DNA of 64,000 nt from Saksenaea vasiformis B4078. Its lineage: Eukaryota > Mucoromycota > Mucoromycetes > Mucorales > Saksenaeaceae. This document shows, one piece after another, positions 46,997 through 59,530 of the stretch (positions within the stretch are counted from its first letter, which is position 1; the number at the start of each line of letters is the position of its first letter). The notes under the pieces were generated by a model, which saw only the letters and a program-made list of their open reading frames with translations, did not search any database and was not told where the DNA came from. The translations under genes were made by a program, and so were the position numbers. Location: assembly GCA_000697055.1 (NCBI GenBank), contig JNDT01002276.1, forward strand, positions 1-64,000, read 5' to 3'.

Positions 46997-47994
46997 TTAA
47001 TGCGTCAACGCAAGTCGGTATCGAGTTCTGAGGGAGAAGAATATCCATATCGCAGATATTATCAGTATACCAAGGCAGGTGATGATGGAATAAACGCAGC
47101 CCAAGTAGATGGAGGAGGAATTCATCATTGTCTAATGCAGAGAATAAGTCTAGGAAAACAAACAAATGAACAGGTATCCTATTTACCGCGAATGATGCGC
47201 CATAATGCGATAGCACGACCCAAACAACTTTGGCTATACCGGTTGGCCGTTTGATCATGCCAAATCCTTCAAATGCAAGCATCATCCATGCCATATGCAT
47301 TAGCGAAAACAGCGAAGTTGTTATAGCTTCATGAGTGTGGATGTAAGTGAATGATCATTATGGCAGAGACACTTGTACCCGAGATAAAAAACAACGAGGC
47401 TTGAGGACAGGATGGACACATGAGCGCACCTGGGCCAATGGTTTCTACTAACAAGGAGATATAACTAACCAGAGCGCTCATCAGAGCATATCCGAAGCCA
47501 GCCACTAAAAATGAATCGACATTAGTATCAGTTATAGTGCTTTCTTTCTTACCAAAAGCAAATGTGGATCGATTTAAAGGTGATTTGGGATTGGCTGAGA
47601 TAATGTTCAGTCCTGTTTCGGCACGACTAACAAATGGATCGAACCGTTTTTTTTTTTAAAAAAAAAAGAAACAAAACTGCTTTCCTTTTTACCTTAGCAG
47701 CTTGTAGAAAAACCATCGAAATATCTCCTGTATAGCTACACTGTAGGTGATACTAACAGCAAGGGATGATTGGGTTGCTTTAGCAAAATACCAAATGACG
47801 CTGGAAATCAGGAGTGCAATTAGGCAGAAGAATGCACTACATCCCTCATGTTAATATGGTTCCGCGTTGGATGCTGTATACCTCGAGACCATTAGCAGGA
47901 CATACTGCGCATTGCGTCCAATAAATAAGAAGAAAATGGACAGAATGGGGCCATAAGCAACAAGAAGACAACCGAAAAAACTATACAGTGACAT
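46997..47994 (-). CDS. APH-1-like gamma-secretase subunit, 6 exons
   Basis: Exons 47994-47882, 47836-47693, 47626-47553, 47504-47379, 47326-47187 and 47131-46997 join in phase to 243 residues. The start MSLYSFFGCLLVAYGP matches the APH-1 opening (FFGCxxxAFGP); QEIFRWFFYKLL, VAGFGYALMSALVSY and GPGALMCPSCPQASLFFISA follow as in metazoan APH-1. The two structural histidines of the family are kept, H163 in SLMHMAW and H193 in LSHYGAS. Seven hydrophobic segments fit the family topology, and the length is right (human APH1A is about 247-265). APH-1 scaffolds presenilin, nicastrin and PEN-2 in intramembrane proteolysis. Introns are 45-66 bp, apart from one of 55 bp ending in GCATTAG. The open plus-strand frame at 46895-47254 is a shadow. 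Confidence 0.9.
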
Positions 47995-48672
47995 ACAGGC
48001 GTTCGCTGTAACACTTGGGACGCCAATTCAATTGAGAATACGCTCCAATCATATCAGCAATGCACGCTAGACGAGCCCTCTTTCTGCAATGCAAAATTGA
48101 TACAACATCCACTTTTTAAACTTAAGGAACTTAAGTTGGTCACTCCATACATTCAGCACTAGCTATAACTTCCGAATTAATCTAATTGCAAGCATTCAAG
48201 TGTTTCTACAATTGTTAGTAGACAATCGCTTCGGAACGTAACGTTATCTGTCATTACCATGCTACAGAAGCGACACGTCGCGATACTCAATATCGAGCAA
48301 ATCTATCGGTGCAACTAACACAGAATACTTGTCCATCCGCCTTGCCAGAATGACCAGTGATACGTGTACGAAAAACAGAAGAGTTTTTTTCATAAGAACG
48401 TCGACGGCAGAGACCTTCCCCCTAAAAACATTGTCTTCCTGAGAAAAGGCACGTCATCATTGTGCACACATTAATTTTTGTATGGCATCTTTTCAGAACT
48501 ATTCAGAGGATATCAATTAAGAGATCTACAGAGGAAGCATCATTTGCATGCGAATAGCAAGAGCAATTACTGGTTTCTTGTTGATGGTAAACTTCATTAA
48601 TTTTGTACATATTGTGCTGCCCTGCCCCTCCTTTTATGGAAAGAATTGACTGGAGGGTCCTGCTGCTTTAAT
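47995..48672. other. Intergenic, no supported gene
   Basis: 5' flank of the APH-1-like gene and 3' flank of the RNA-binding protein gene. Confidence 0.5.
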
Positions 48673-48949
48673 TTATTGTTGGGGCGTATTGTAAGTGCCG
48701 GATGAGAAGAACGACGCTTGTTGCTGACCTTGCGCCTCTGGCATTCCTTGCTGCTGTTGCTGATACAATTGCTGTGATGGTGCCAGCGTTGCTGCCCTTG
48801 GATCCACTGGTGGAGCTGATTGTTGAGTATCCACCTGCTGACCTTGTACCTGCTGCGTCCGCAGTGCTTGTTGCTGTCCTTGTAATAATTGGGTCAACTG
48901 AGATAAAGCGGCAGTCGCATCTACAGTTGGAGCAACAGCTTGTTGTTGA

Positions 48950-48981
<32 letters not shown>

Positions 48982-51394
48982 TTGTTGTTGTTGTTGCTGC
49001 TGCTGAGCTGCCTGACTCTAACGTGAACCATATGAGTCATGACTTTACGCGTCCATTGTTCCTTACCAGTAACCCTAGAAGTTGCTGTAATTGTGCAGCT
49101 GCATTGTTCACTGCAGGTTGCTGAGGTAAAGGTGCCGCGGGCGCAGTAGGAGGTTGTTGAGGTGCTGCTGGTATGGAAGGGGCAACGACCGGAAGGGCAA
49201 GCGAAGGCGCGGATGCTGCCGGTTGTGATGCGAAGTTAGTGTTGGCGGTAGGTTGCGACTGCAAACCCGTTGCACTTTGGGTATGCGCCAACATGGATAA
49301 AAGCTAGATAGCATCATTAAGACTTTCGTGTTACCAACTCCACCTTCTTTTTACCTGTTGAGCTTTCTGTGCCTGCTCTAAACGTTGTTGAGTCTCCTAA
49401 AAGAAGCAGAAAGAATATATTAAACATGGCTTCCCGTTACCAGGCAAGTCAATACCTCTGACGGAAGATGCGCAGGTGGTTCGCTGTCGTTAGTAAGGGA
49501 ACTAACGGGTGTCAAGTCTCTTCTTGAGGGGTCAGCCATATCCCTTGCTTGATGATCTAAAGGAGCTTAATATCTTCACCCACTTTCCGGGTGGCACTTA
49601 CGTGCGTAACCATCATCGTATTCGCTGCCTCTGCGTCCATCATGGTGGTCATTCCTGCGTCGTAGCCCGTCTCCCTGATGTGGATCCATACCTCTCCTTT
49701 GTGGACGATTTATCGGTTTTTTCTCCTTCTTAAGCACGGCACTACGTTCTCTACTAATACGGATGAGTAACTAAGGATCGCCGTCCGCGCTTTGTACCTG
49801 TACGTGTGATCCCAGAAAAACGTTACGTCCCACCTTCCACCATTGAACTCCTTGCCGTAGCACGCATCGTACGCATCAACGGCTGCCCTGGAATCGTAAT
49901 ACTCCACAAATCGTTGACTAGCAAAAAAAAAAAAAAAAAGGACGTTAGAAAAACTAGAGCAGTAACAGAAGAGATCGGTTTTACCGTCGCTCTGCTTCTT
50001 TGCGATTATGGCCGTGTTTCTTGAAATGTGGTGTTCGAATGACTTTGACCTCGCCAAATTGTGCAAAGTAATCATAGAGCTCGTGATCTCGGAGGGGAGT
50101 GTCGCTGTTTTTCAGAGTAAACAGTAAAGTGCCCTGATTCCCTCATGTTAAGCATGACAGCCTCTCCATGTCAGTTGATCATTACCTGATTCTTAGTCCG
50201 ATCGCAACGTGATTTCTCTTCTTCTTCCTTTGGCAAGGAGTAATGTACATCGATTCTGCGATTACTGAGGTAGGTGCCTTGGGTTGCTTCTTTGGCTTCC
50301 TCTGCGGCTCGTACATCATACTTTTGGTTTTGTCTTACTCAGCAAAAGGGCTCAGAATGAAATGGGTGATATTCACTTACGTAGGTAATAAAGATCATAC
50401 CACGGCTTTCAATCAGATTGAAGACATCCTTAATCTCGCCATACTTTCCAAACATGTCTCTTATTTCGTTGGATGTGATGTTATACTATAGGCCCAGTAA
50501 GAATACAGTGGAGGGCGCAATGTAAGCGTGCATGAAGAGGGGTTACCTGCACGTTTCTCACAAACAGTGTTCTACAGGGTCGTTCACGAGCAACTCTTGA
50601 CTCAATGTGAGCAGGAAGGCGACCTGTATCGGAAGATGGACCTCGGTGTTGCTCATATCCTGCAGAAGAAAATCATGAACAATTCTTTCTCTTTTATAAC
50701 TGTGTCCTTGGTAGATGGAAACGATATATGTGCATGTATGAATGTTTGTGTGCGGATGTTGGTGTACGTGCGTGTTCTTAACCTCACTTTGAATCGCGTG
50801 GAATTGGAACTTTCTCGATACGAACTTTCCTTTTCCTCACCATCTCATAGACACACACATATAGAAAGGGAAGGGGAAAGGTACGGGTATTGCCCTCCTT
50901 TGCTGATGTCTCTTTTTTTTTTTCTTACCATGCTGAGATGCATTTTCTCGCCAGTTCTCATCGTATAACTTATCACGGCCTACAGGTCCAGAAGCGTTTC
51001 TTGGATTGGGTAGAGATCTTTCGAATGGCATTTGTTGCTCGTGCAACGAATAAGGTCTGTACGCATCTTCTTCACCGTACTGCTGCATGTCTGAATCCAT
51101 GAAGCGGTAATTTTGCGGTCTATCTAAACCGCCACGACCACCTCTCATCCCACCACGATTCGGTCTTCCTCTCATAGGTCCTCCCCCACTACCACCATCA
51201 TCTCTTCTTGGAGAGAAATCATCGGGAAGACTCGCCATGGGTCCGAAATCATCAGCACGATTATAATAAAAATCATCCTCAGGTTGTTGCAGCATTTGTT
51301 GCTGTGGTTGTTGAGGTGAACGGTACTGTTGTCTGGGAGGAGGACCTCTGGGATCATAAGGTGCAAAGCGATGTTTTTGACGAGAATTATCCAT
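48673..51394 (-). CDS. Mei2-like RNA-binding protein with tandem RRMs and poly-Q tail, 11 exons
   Basis: Exons 51394-50929, 50659-50547, 50485-50381, 50320-50186, 50133-49985, 49917-49798, 49753-49602, 49556-49456, 49396-49355, 49303-49067 and 49017-48673 join in phase to 654 residues. A Q/R/G-rich N-terminus (RGG-like, GGMRGGRGG) precedes RRM1 (RTLFVRNVQYNIT … SRGMIFITYYDVRAAEEA) and RRM2 (QGTLLFTLKNS … FGEVKVIRTPHF … RFVEYYDSRAAVDAY). The HYSLPKEEE linker and 'YYD-x-RAA' words are those of the Mei2/AML family, which controls meiosis and differentiation through RNA. The third, C-terminal RRM that defines canonical Mei2 is not present; instead there is a Pro/Ala-rich and poly-Gln tail. Gene symbol withheld for that reason. 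Confidence 0.88.
48940..49006. repeat. CAG/CAA repeat encoding poly-glutamine
   Basis: On the minus strand a mixed CAG/CAA run codes about 20 Gln near the start of the last exon of the Mei2-like gene. Mixed codons suggest it is selected as protein rather than slippage-driven. Confidence 0.85.
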
Positions 51395-52515
51395 GGTTCA
51401 ACTGTTGGAAATGGAAACAAAGCGAAGAAAGTTCACGCACATGTAGTGTAGTCACGGGTCAAAGGATGACATGTGTAACGTCCGCACAATTCGGGATTAT
51501 CTTACAACGAAAACAGCGCGCGTTGTTGGTACGTCGTCAGACGACTTGAATGAAGCCTTGTCCAAGACAAGGAAAAGTAGTTATTTGCACTATAAATGCC
51601 CAATTCAAATACATTGCAGATTCAAAGCTGTTTCATTCTATCCAATGAGCGGGTTACAGCAGCCAAATTTTTTTTTTTTGGGCACAACATTTCAGTTTTA
51701 GCTGGGGCCTCTCTCCTGGCAGCAAGAAAAAAAAATCTGTCATGCGGTCATCAAAATGATGTGATGTTTATTGACACACTGGTATCGCATACTAAACAGA
51801 ATGATCTACAGATCTGTGCGTTAAGATTGCTGTCTTAGATTTCATGTAAGTTTCCAGAATAGGTTATAGAAACTTTAAGGTTTTTGCTGGCTCCTGGTGG
51901 CCATAAAAAACGTTTCTAATGTTACCGGTCGATTTGGATAAAAAAGTCAAATAAGAAAACATGCAGACAAAACAATCATCTTTATTTACAAGCACAAGGT
52001 ACACGAGTGGCCAATAACCTTTTACATTGATGAGCGACGTGCGTAAATGAATATACATATATACACTATTTTTGGTAAAATCAAAACGTTATTTGTGTGT
52101 GTTCTCATTCAACGACTATGACTCCTGAAATTGTACGTAACAATGAAGAACAACGTTGTAATAGCATAGCTATAGTAATACAAGTCTCATCGTGAGTTAG
52201 AGGCAAGGGGTGTGATAAAACGGGAAATAGATATGTATTTTACATGATCTGTGGGTATCTGGATTAGCCACAATTCATACAGATTGGGTTCTTGCACGGT
52301 AATCACGGAATGCATCAGTGATGGTCAAAGTGCGTGCATGACCAGGGTGTACATCAGGGACAAAAAAAAATTTCGTAGGGAGTCTCTCTCGTGTAAGCAC
52401 ATGCACTTCTCTTTTGAGACGTTTCCAGTAAAAAAGTGGTTTCTCCTGAAACTGAGGATATAAACGAATCCCTTTTGTTCTATCATATATCTTCTTCCCT
52501 TTTTTCCCTTTTTCT
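51395..52515. other. Intergenic (divergent promoters), no supported gene
   Basis: Shared 5' region of the minus-strand Mei2-like gene and the plus-strand TBC gene. Contains short A and T runs. Confidence 0.5.
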
Positions 52516-52539
52516 ATGTTTTTTTATTCTTTAATATCA

Positions 52540-54623
52540 ATGGTAGATCAACAAAAACACGAACAAGACCAGACACTGAAGCGCGCGTTTCAAAACCTGA
52601 GTTTGACCTTTAGGCGCCAGTCATCGCAGCAATATCTCTCTGTCACAGTACCATTGCACTTGCACTCTTCACAGAGTTCACCCGTCTCATCGCCCGCTCC
52701 GAAGCTATTACAAACAGATCAGACGTTCATGGACAGTACCGTCTCTCGGCCCTATTCACCCTACGACTCAGAGTTCAACATCTCTTCCTCAGCTTCCTCT
52801 GTATGTAGTCTGAGCACGAGCAAAGCATCTGCCAGCGATTTTTCATCCCCATTACTGTCGCCATCCCACCCTCCGTCAACAGCGTCATATACGCTCAAAA
52901 GGACACCCTCGTCCTCCTCCTCGTCCTCCTCTATAGCCTCTGTAGACAGTGTCAGCTCCCCATGCGATCCTAAGTACTCCTGGCAGTTGTGCTCCAAAGG
53001 CGACGGAAGCGGATCCTATTGCACCAACTGTATGGAGAATGAAAGCGATACCGAAGAGATCAATGGCACTTCCAGTCTATCACCGGACACGAACGAACGG
53101 TAAATCTAGAGATCATCAATAAAGGAACTGACCATTGTTATTATTCTTTAGTGATGTTTACGGGTTTAAGCTTCCGGTGCAGTGGATAAACATCAAATAC
53201 CTGCGACAATTCGAAACGTACTACGAGCCCATTCTTCAAGACCAGCAAGCATTATGGGATTCACTGCTATCTAAATCCAATGGGGAGTTTCCCTCTGTAG
53301 GTCCCGAAGGTTAGGAATAAAATGATTGATCTATATAGTTAATGCTCACCTCGCCATCGTCACTAGTGAAACGATATGCAAGAAAGGGTATCCCAAACAA
53401 CCTCAGGGGGAAGGTAAAATTTAATAGACAAGAACCCCATACTAAGCTAATTCATCTCTCTCAGGCGTGGTTACATTATAGCGGAGCAAGGGAGAAAATG
53501 GAAGCGAACGAGGGGTTATACGAATCACTCTTAAAGACCGCGATCGCGATGGGAGAACATAACGAACACGCCGAGATCATAAATCGAGGTAGGCTATCAG
53601 CTCCGTTCTTCATTAATTAATGACTGACTGACTGACTGACTCACTCACTCACTCATTGTCCGCGTACAGATCTGCACCGAACTTTTCCCGATAATACCAA
53701 ATTTGCCTGCTCAGTTAAAGACGCGGATGGATCAATCACGATGTTACCGGAAAGCAACCCGAAACTACAATCATTACAACGTATCCTTCTTGCATTCAGC
53801 GTGCATTCACCTCAGATTGGTTACTGTCAATCGTTGAACTACCTTGCCGGTTTCTTTTTATTATTCGTGGAAACAGAAGAGGAAGCCTTTTGGTTATTAA
53901 TAGCGACAGTTCTGGATTACTTCCCCAATAATATGTACGACGTGACCATGGAAGGAACGAACATCGACCAATCGGTATTGATGATGATCATTTACGAACG
54001 TATGCCAGGCGTTTGGAACAAAATCGCCAACGGAAAGGATTTCTGGGAGTGCGAAGAAACTGAGGGATTACCTCCCATCACACTCGTTACCAGCCACTGG
54101 TTCCTTACATTGTTCATTAACATTTTACCTGTAGAGGTAAGCCGCAATTTGAAGCCCTCCCACGCGAGACTCAGCTGATCTTCATTTTCTGTAGACTGTC
54201 CTCCGAATCTGGGATTGCCTCTTTGTGTAAGTTAACCACGAGCTTAAAATTGTTTCAGAATCAGTACTAATTTTTTTTATCTATCCCCATAGTGAAGGAT
54301 ATGAAGTGATGTTCCAGGTTGCAGTGACGATCATCAAGATGAACGAGCAAAAAATTTGGGCACTGGAAGATCCCATTGAAATTTTCCAGGTCCTTCAAAA
54401 TATGCCGCGGCGTCTTATCGATTGTCATGGTTTTATGGAGGTAAAATACCATTTTTCTTAAAATCTAACCTTTGAGCGCTACTGACAAATATTTTACTAG
54501 TGTGTTTTCTCTCAATCAGGAGCGTGTGTTGATCTACGCCAAGAAGAAATCGAAGAAAAACGGACTTTATTTCGTGATCGACGGCGGCAACGGCGTGCTG
54601 TACAAAAAAATACAACGCACTAG
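52540..54623 (+). CDS. TBC-domain Rab GTPase-activating protein, 8 exons
   Basis: Exons 52540-53099, 53152-53296, 53339-53413, 53465-53588, 53670-54136, 54195-54226, 54293-54440 and 54501-54623 join in phase to 557 residues; an in-frame ATG at 52516 would add eight. After a long Ser-rich disordered N-terminus, the TBC domain begins at KGIPNNLRGKAWLHYSGA. The two catalytic fingers are present: the arginine finger in IINRDLHRTFPD and the glutamine finger in IGYCQSLNYLAGF. SHWFLTLFINILPVETVLRIWD is the usual C-terminal TBC block. The protein ends in a charged helix (QEEIEEKRTLFRDRRRQRRA). The donor after FPS (GTAGGT) was chosen over a GTTAGG ten bases downstream because only the first keeps phase. 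Predicted to switch off a Rab in membrane traffic. Confidence 0.93.
53620..53657. repeat. GACT/CACT tetranucleotide microsatellite in an intron
   Basis: Repeats of GACT followed by CACT units in the fourth intron of the TBC gene. Confidence 0.9.
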
Positions 54624-56437
54624 AAAAAGAAAAAGAAAAAAAAGAAGCAGACATCGCTGGCGATCATCTATTCTTTGCAGAATAATAAAATGTTCTCTTT
54701 GAAACTGTACTAGTTAATCATTAGAAGTTGGGTTATTTAGTTGATAGCACAGTAAAAACTTCTTGTTGCATTTCTAGTTAATATCTAAGTATTGCCTTTT
54801 TAGTTAAGTTTGCCAGACCACGTAAGTATGATTCTTTTCTTGGCCATCTCTCTCTCCCCCCCCTTCCCCTATTTACAACCGTGTCTCAGGGTCTTCCTTC
54901 CTGAAAACCGGGAACTTTACAATCTTATACTCACGAGCAGTCCTAACAACTTTTTTTTCTTTTCATTTTTCGCCATGCCCTAGGTGAACCCCTTCTGATA
55001 GAAGGCACCAATGATGCGCATCATTGGTGCCTTAATTTACGCCATATATCTGGTTATTCCTAAACTACTGATAAGACTTGGAAACGTGATAGTTCACACA
55101 ATCCTTTCAGTATGCTCTGAAAACTTCCGTTGAAAGGAAGATGAATATGGCCGCACTGGCGCTTCTATATTTTGGGAACATTGAGATAAACTTGAAAATC
55201 ATGTTTTGGCTGGCTGGCTGTAATCCATGTGTACCATCTTGTTAAACAATCACTCATAATGTATCTCTTCAGTCATTAAGATATTACTCAACGAAGGAAC
55301 AGGAATGAAACATCTCAGCATCCATCGTCCTGTACCTGAAAACCAATTTAAGGGTACGTGTCCCTGTGTTGCCCCAATCATAGTAAAGTAGAAAAAGTAT
55401 CCTGAAGTCCATTTTATGCTTGACGGCTGATTTGTCGTCATTTTTACTTAGGGAAACGTGAGGCTTGAATTTCTGAGGCTAAAATCTCTTCCCGGTTCCA
55501 ATGCTAATTTAATGTCAGCAAAGGGGAGGAGCGCAAGGAGAGGAGAGAACCCTAGAGGGAATCCCTTTGACTTTTGCCAGGTTGGAAGACGTCAAATCAT
55601 CCGCCCTTTTGACTATAATAATGAAATGGGTTACACGAGTTGACACCTTTTGTTATTTTGATATTCATAGGGATATACTAAAAGGTGATAAGGTCAGGAA
55701 GAGGAACGTGCTCTGATTTTTGCATAGCTTACATGTGATTTCCAAAACTTCCATGGTATAAAGACAGCAGAATGGCGTCTCTCAAGGCCCTCAGTACAAG
55801 TCTGTCACTCCTGTATCATAAAAAATTTCCTAGGCCTCAAGCGTTGACGCTTTGTCCCTTGTCGTTTATTTTAAATTTATTGGATGATTTTGATCAAATC
55901 TAAAGGCTGATGATGGAATACGCGACAATATTCAGACAAATACTCGACAGGCTGTGGCTGAAAAAAATGCAATCCTTTGGGCTACCAGCGTTCCTGCAAA
56001 TCGCTTTGTTCCTTTTCGTAATGCGTGTGATGCAAGTTGACGAGAGGCGTCAGGGTGGAGCGCACTAGGTTATCTATCTTCATCGTCCTTTTGACAGAGC
56101 GGCATCTACGTAGCAAGTGCAATGTCCGACGGCGCGCTGTCATTGGCAATGACACCAAATGTCAGCTCAGGAGAAAAAGCCACCTTCTATCGTCCGTTTT
56201 CCCCGGCATGGTTTGTTTTCGAGATATGTATTTAACTTACTTGCAGATAGCTCGAGAAGGCTATTTCACTTCTGTCAACTTTACTCATTCTAACAGACAA
56301 CATCAGTTAAAAGTACCACGTGGTGTTTCGATTGCTTCGGTTATTGAAGTATGGTAGCACAAATGCAGCATCTATACCATTCTATCCGCAGTTTTCACAT
56401 CCTTTTTTCCTTTTCTTCTTCTTCTACTTTTACTACA
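54624..56437. other. Intergenic, one perfect palindrome
   Basis: About 1.8 kb between genes. The only notable element is the palindrome at 55002-55033. Frames at 55458-55643 and 56037-56357 have no motif. Confidence 0.5.
55002..55033. repeat. 32-bp perfect palindrome without loop
   Basis: AAGGCACCAATGATGC at 55002-55017 is followed immediately by its exact reverse complement. It lies about 380 bp after the TBC stop codon and is not followed by a T run. Confidence 0.95.
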
Positions 56438-57020
56438 ATGAAAAACGACATCGAGAAACAACAAACAGAAACGAGCGAGACAGCTGCTCTACGTGCAAGC
56501 TCAAGCAGAAACGACAATGGCCGTCCTGAGGAAGAAAAAAAGACATGGTGGCAACGGGTGAAGCATAACTTCACGCATCGTGATGGTATCCATAGCTTTA
56601 TGCGTTGGTATGCGGTCATCTTCGGTTGTGCGTTCCTGGTATTACCATTCCATTATGCCTACCATTACTTCTATGATGATGGTGGCGTCAACTGCTTCCA
56701 CGACCCTGCCTGGTATGTTGTGCTCATTTGCACAATGTTGTTCGGTAGCGTCGGTAAGTTAATATTTTTCTCCGATTCGACCCTGTGTCACACCAGCTCA
56801 TTTTAGCCATCGGACGAGTCGCTAACAAAAAGGTTTCATAGGACCGGATGAATGGCTAATGGGCCGTTATATCGAAGCGGTTGTGCAAGCGCTACTCGTT
56901 GGAACACCTACAGGAAACATGTTCTGGCTTGCTCGCGTACTACAGGCTGCAACACGACAAGTAACTCACTCTCAGTCTCTTCTGATTATCGTTTTGCTTG
57001 TTTCTTTAGTGGTTGCCTAA
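56438..57020 (+). CDS. Uncharacterised small membrane protein, 2 exons
   Basis: Exons 56438-56753 and 56842-57020 join in phase to 164 residues. A charged N-terminus (MKNDIEKQQTETSET) precedes a helix WYAVIFGCAFLVLPFHYAYHYF, a Cys-containing loop (GGVNCFHDPAW), a second helix (YVVLICTMLFGSVG), an amphipathic middle (EWLMGRYIEAVVQALLVGT) and a last helix (LLIIVLLVSLVVA). The end is uncertain: a 49-bp GTAACT…TTTAG intron starting at 56961 would replace the last helix by a short tail. In-frame codons before 56438 read through pyrimidine-rich leader and are less likely to be coding. No family recognised. Confidence 0.6.
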
Positions 57021-57308
57021 ACAACGAACCTTTTTTTTTTTTTGGCTTCCCAGTATTGTCCATTTTTAAAGCTTAATTTGGCATGTATGTTTGTTTGTTT
57101 ATAGCAAAATTTAATGGTATGTGTGTCAACAATGATTCGAGGAGGACAAAGATCTTCGTACTGTTCGATTCCTTTTTTCTACTATGCAATCGTGTTTGTT
57201 TTCTTCGTTTTTACGAGTTGAGGTGAAATATAAATATACCTTTTTCCTGGTATTCTCTGTTGCGTGACGCATTTGGATATTCGCGTGAGAATCCTTCATG
57301 CATCCTTA

Positions 57309-59530
57309 CTACATCATCCATTTTGGATCTCCTCGTCTCTTTTCTGACTCGCGGATTTCGAACATAACCTGTACTGCTATGAATAGGCACACGGAGGCAG
57401 AAGCCAGAAACATAAGACCTAAAGATATGTATTATATTTTTAGCCTATCCTTCCTGTTTTTTCTTTTCTTTTTTTTCTTTGTGCAATAACTCACCATCTG
57501 CTGTGCCAAAGATAGTGATCAGCATGCTCTTCATACCATCCAGACCAACACAGAATCCAACCAGATTCGCGATCATCATCAACAAAATGTTTCCAACAGC
57601 TCCTAGGCCACACACAAAACGATAATACGGTTTTTGTCCATACTACGAGACAGTTTAGCTTTCTTCCTGGCCCTATCTAGCCATTCTATATTTTACCTTC
57701 TTATAACTGAATAGCTGCGATGCTATGATCTCCGGAACCAAGAACAGGCAGATAAGCCAACCCCACGCCAATAGCTTGAGTTCGATGTCATGCCACAAGG
57801 CGACGAAAGTAAATACCACCCACATGTTGCAAGCAAAGTACTTGGATCCGCCTAATGGGATATAAATATATCTATCACTGTATGAGAGACCAAAAAAAAA
57901 ACACAACGACGCCGTTCTTGCTTTACCGGATTGTCCAGCGATTGTAGGAACGATGCCAGCTCTTCCAGAACCGCTGGGCGGAGAAGTTGTTGCTCATACA
58001 ACGAATCATGTTCTCTTCTGTCCAGACACCATCCGCAAGTGCCCAGAAACGGAAGAATCGCCATGGGATCATTAACTTCATCCAAATAATCACCAAATTG
58101 AAATAGCCTATCATGCTCAATTCCAGTGGTGTATCACCTTCCCATGCCTTCATTTTACTGATCGCCACAACATACATCGTATGGAGGATCAGCTCTAAGA
58201 CAAGTACAGCGGCAAGCAGTCGTACTCCGTAAGTGATTACGTAGCGTCTTGTGATTTTCTTGGGTGGTACATGTAACTGATTTTTTTTGTCTCATTTAAT
58301 ACAGCACGCTTCTTTGTGATAATCAACTTACTTGCGATACAAAATCGTTGAACGTAATGATAGGGCCACAGAGGTAAAGTGGCGTGTAGAGTACATAGAT
58401 GAGGAAGAATACGATATTGTAATCTGCTTCCGCACAAGGCACAGTGATACGTTTCTTGTCTGTTGTGAAATTTGCACCGTCCTCCTTCTTCTGTATGTAC
58501 GGACGTACGTACCGTAAGAAGGTTGGTTATGGCCATCGTTCTCATCCTTACCTCGTATTCGCGCCTTGGCTTTTTGCATTGCCAGTAATAGTCCATGTTG
58601 AAGGAGATCAGGCGGAGCATAACAAAATTGAAAAGGATGTACCATCGTGACAGAAGACCATCATAATTGTCCTTCAAAGCATACACAACATCAGTCATTC
58701 CATGCTAATCCGATCAGATAATTTACCAAGAACGCAAACATAGGGCCTAGCGACGCGAAGCGGTAACCGTCATATCGATCATTCAAAAAGAGAATGGCCA
58801 AATTAAACAGCCATGTCAGCAAAGGATTCCATACGGTGCCGCCTCCCAGACGACCAATCGAATAACTTGTCAATGCAATAGCCAAGATTTTGAAAATGCT
58901 CGTCCCATGGAATGCCACCACGACGACAACCGATGAAACAAGTAAAAAGGAGATACGTCGAAATGGCTCAGTGGATTGGCGAAATACATGGCTTAGGCAC
59001 AAATAGACGGCTGCAAGTGGGATCAGTTTGGGTATGTTGTTGCGAAACTGCGCGTACTGAGCATCGCTGTTGTCCTTTTTTTACAAGAATAAAGTTCAAT
59101 TGAATGAGATTGGATAGATAAGAAAGAGATCAACGCACCACTTTACGACCGAAAATCCATCCGTCAGATAATAATGCTTTGTACTCGTTGTAATGTGGAC
59201 TGTTCTCTATTGCCCGAAGACCAACATGTTAGAAGCATGATCTGCTAGAGCTCCAAGGAAAAGCTACCAATTACCCCTGCTCAAATGACAGCCGATGTAA
59301 AGCATGTAGGGCACCACGATCGCAAAACATACGTAATAGAAATAAAACTCTATTTGCTTTTTCTTCAGTATACCTAGTAACAGAAGTAGTAGATCGTTCG
59401 GGCACTTACCTCGCGTATGCCATCGCGACGGCGATAAAATTAGCTGTTTTGATCCCGATGACTTGGTCATGGGCTGTGTATGTTGTTTTTCAGAAGCGGC
59501 AGGCGATGGAAATGCCTGCATTGCCGTCAT
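57309..59530 (-). CDS. GUP1: GUP1-type MBOAT O-acyltransferase, 10 exons
   Basis: Exons 59530-59410, 59349-59275, 59206-59139, 59074-58727, 58671-58552, 58490-58332, 58276-57927, 57871-57697, 57642-57495 and 57418-57309 join in phase to 557 residues, very close to yeast Gup1 (560). Family blocks appear in order: [79 protein letters not shown] and [14 protein letters not shown], whose His (about 441) is the MBOAT catalytic histidine. It ends [15 protein letters not shown], the Gup1 tail. Gup1 remodels GPI-anchor lipids in the ER. The sixth-exon acceptor was placed at ATACAG|AAGAAG because a nearer CAACAG breaks the frame. Confidence 0.95.

Noticed and set aside
46895..47254. 119-codon open frame on the plus strand
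   Set aside because: It overlaps the last two exons of the APH-1-like gene on the other strand, which has strong family motifs and phase-consistent splice sites.
49922..49939. Poly-A tract as a retroposon tail
   Set aside because: On the coding strand it is the polypyrimidine tract of an intron of the Mei2-like gene.
55002..55033. Intrinsic bacterial terminator
   Set aside because: Perfect loopless palindrome without a T run, in a eukaryotic genome.
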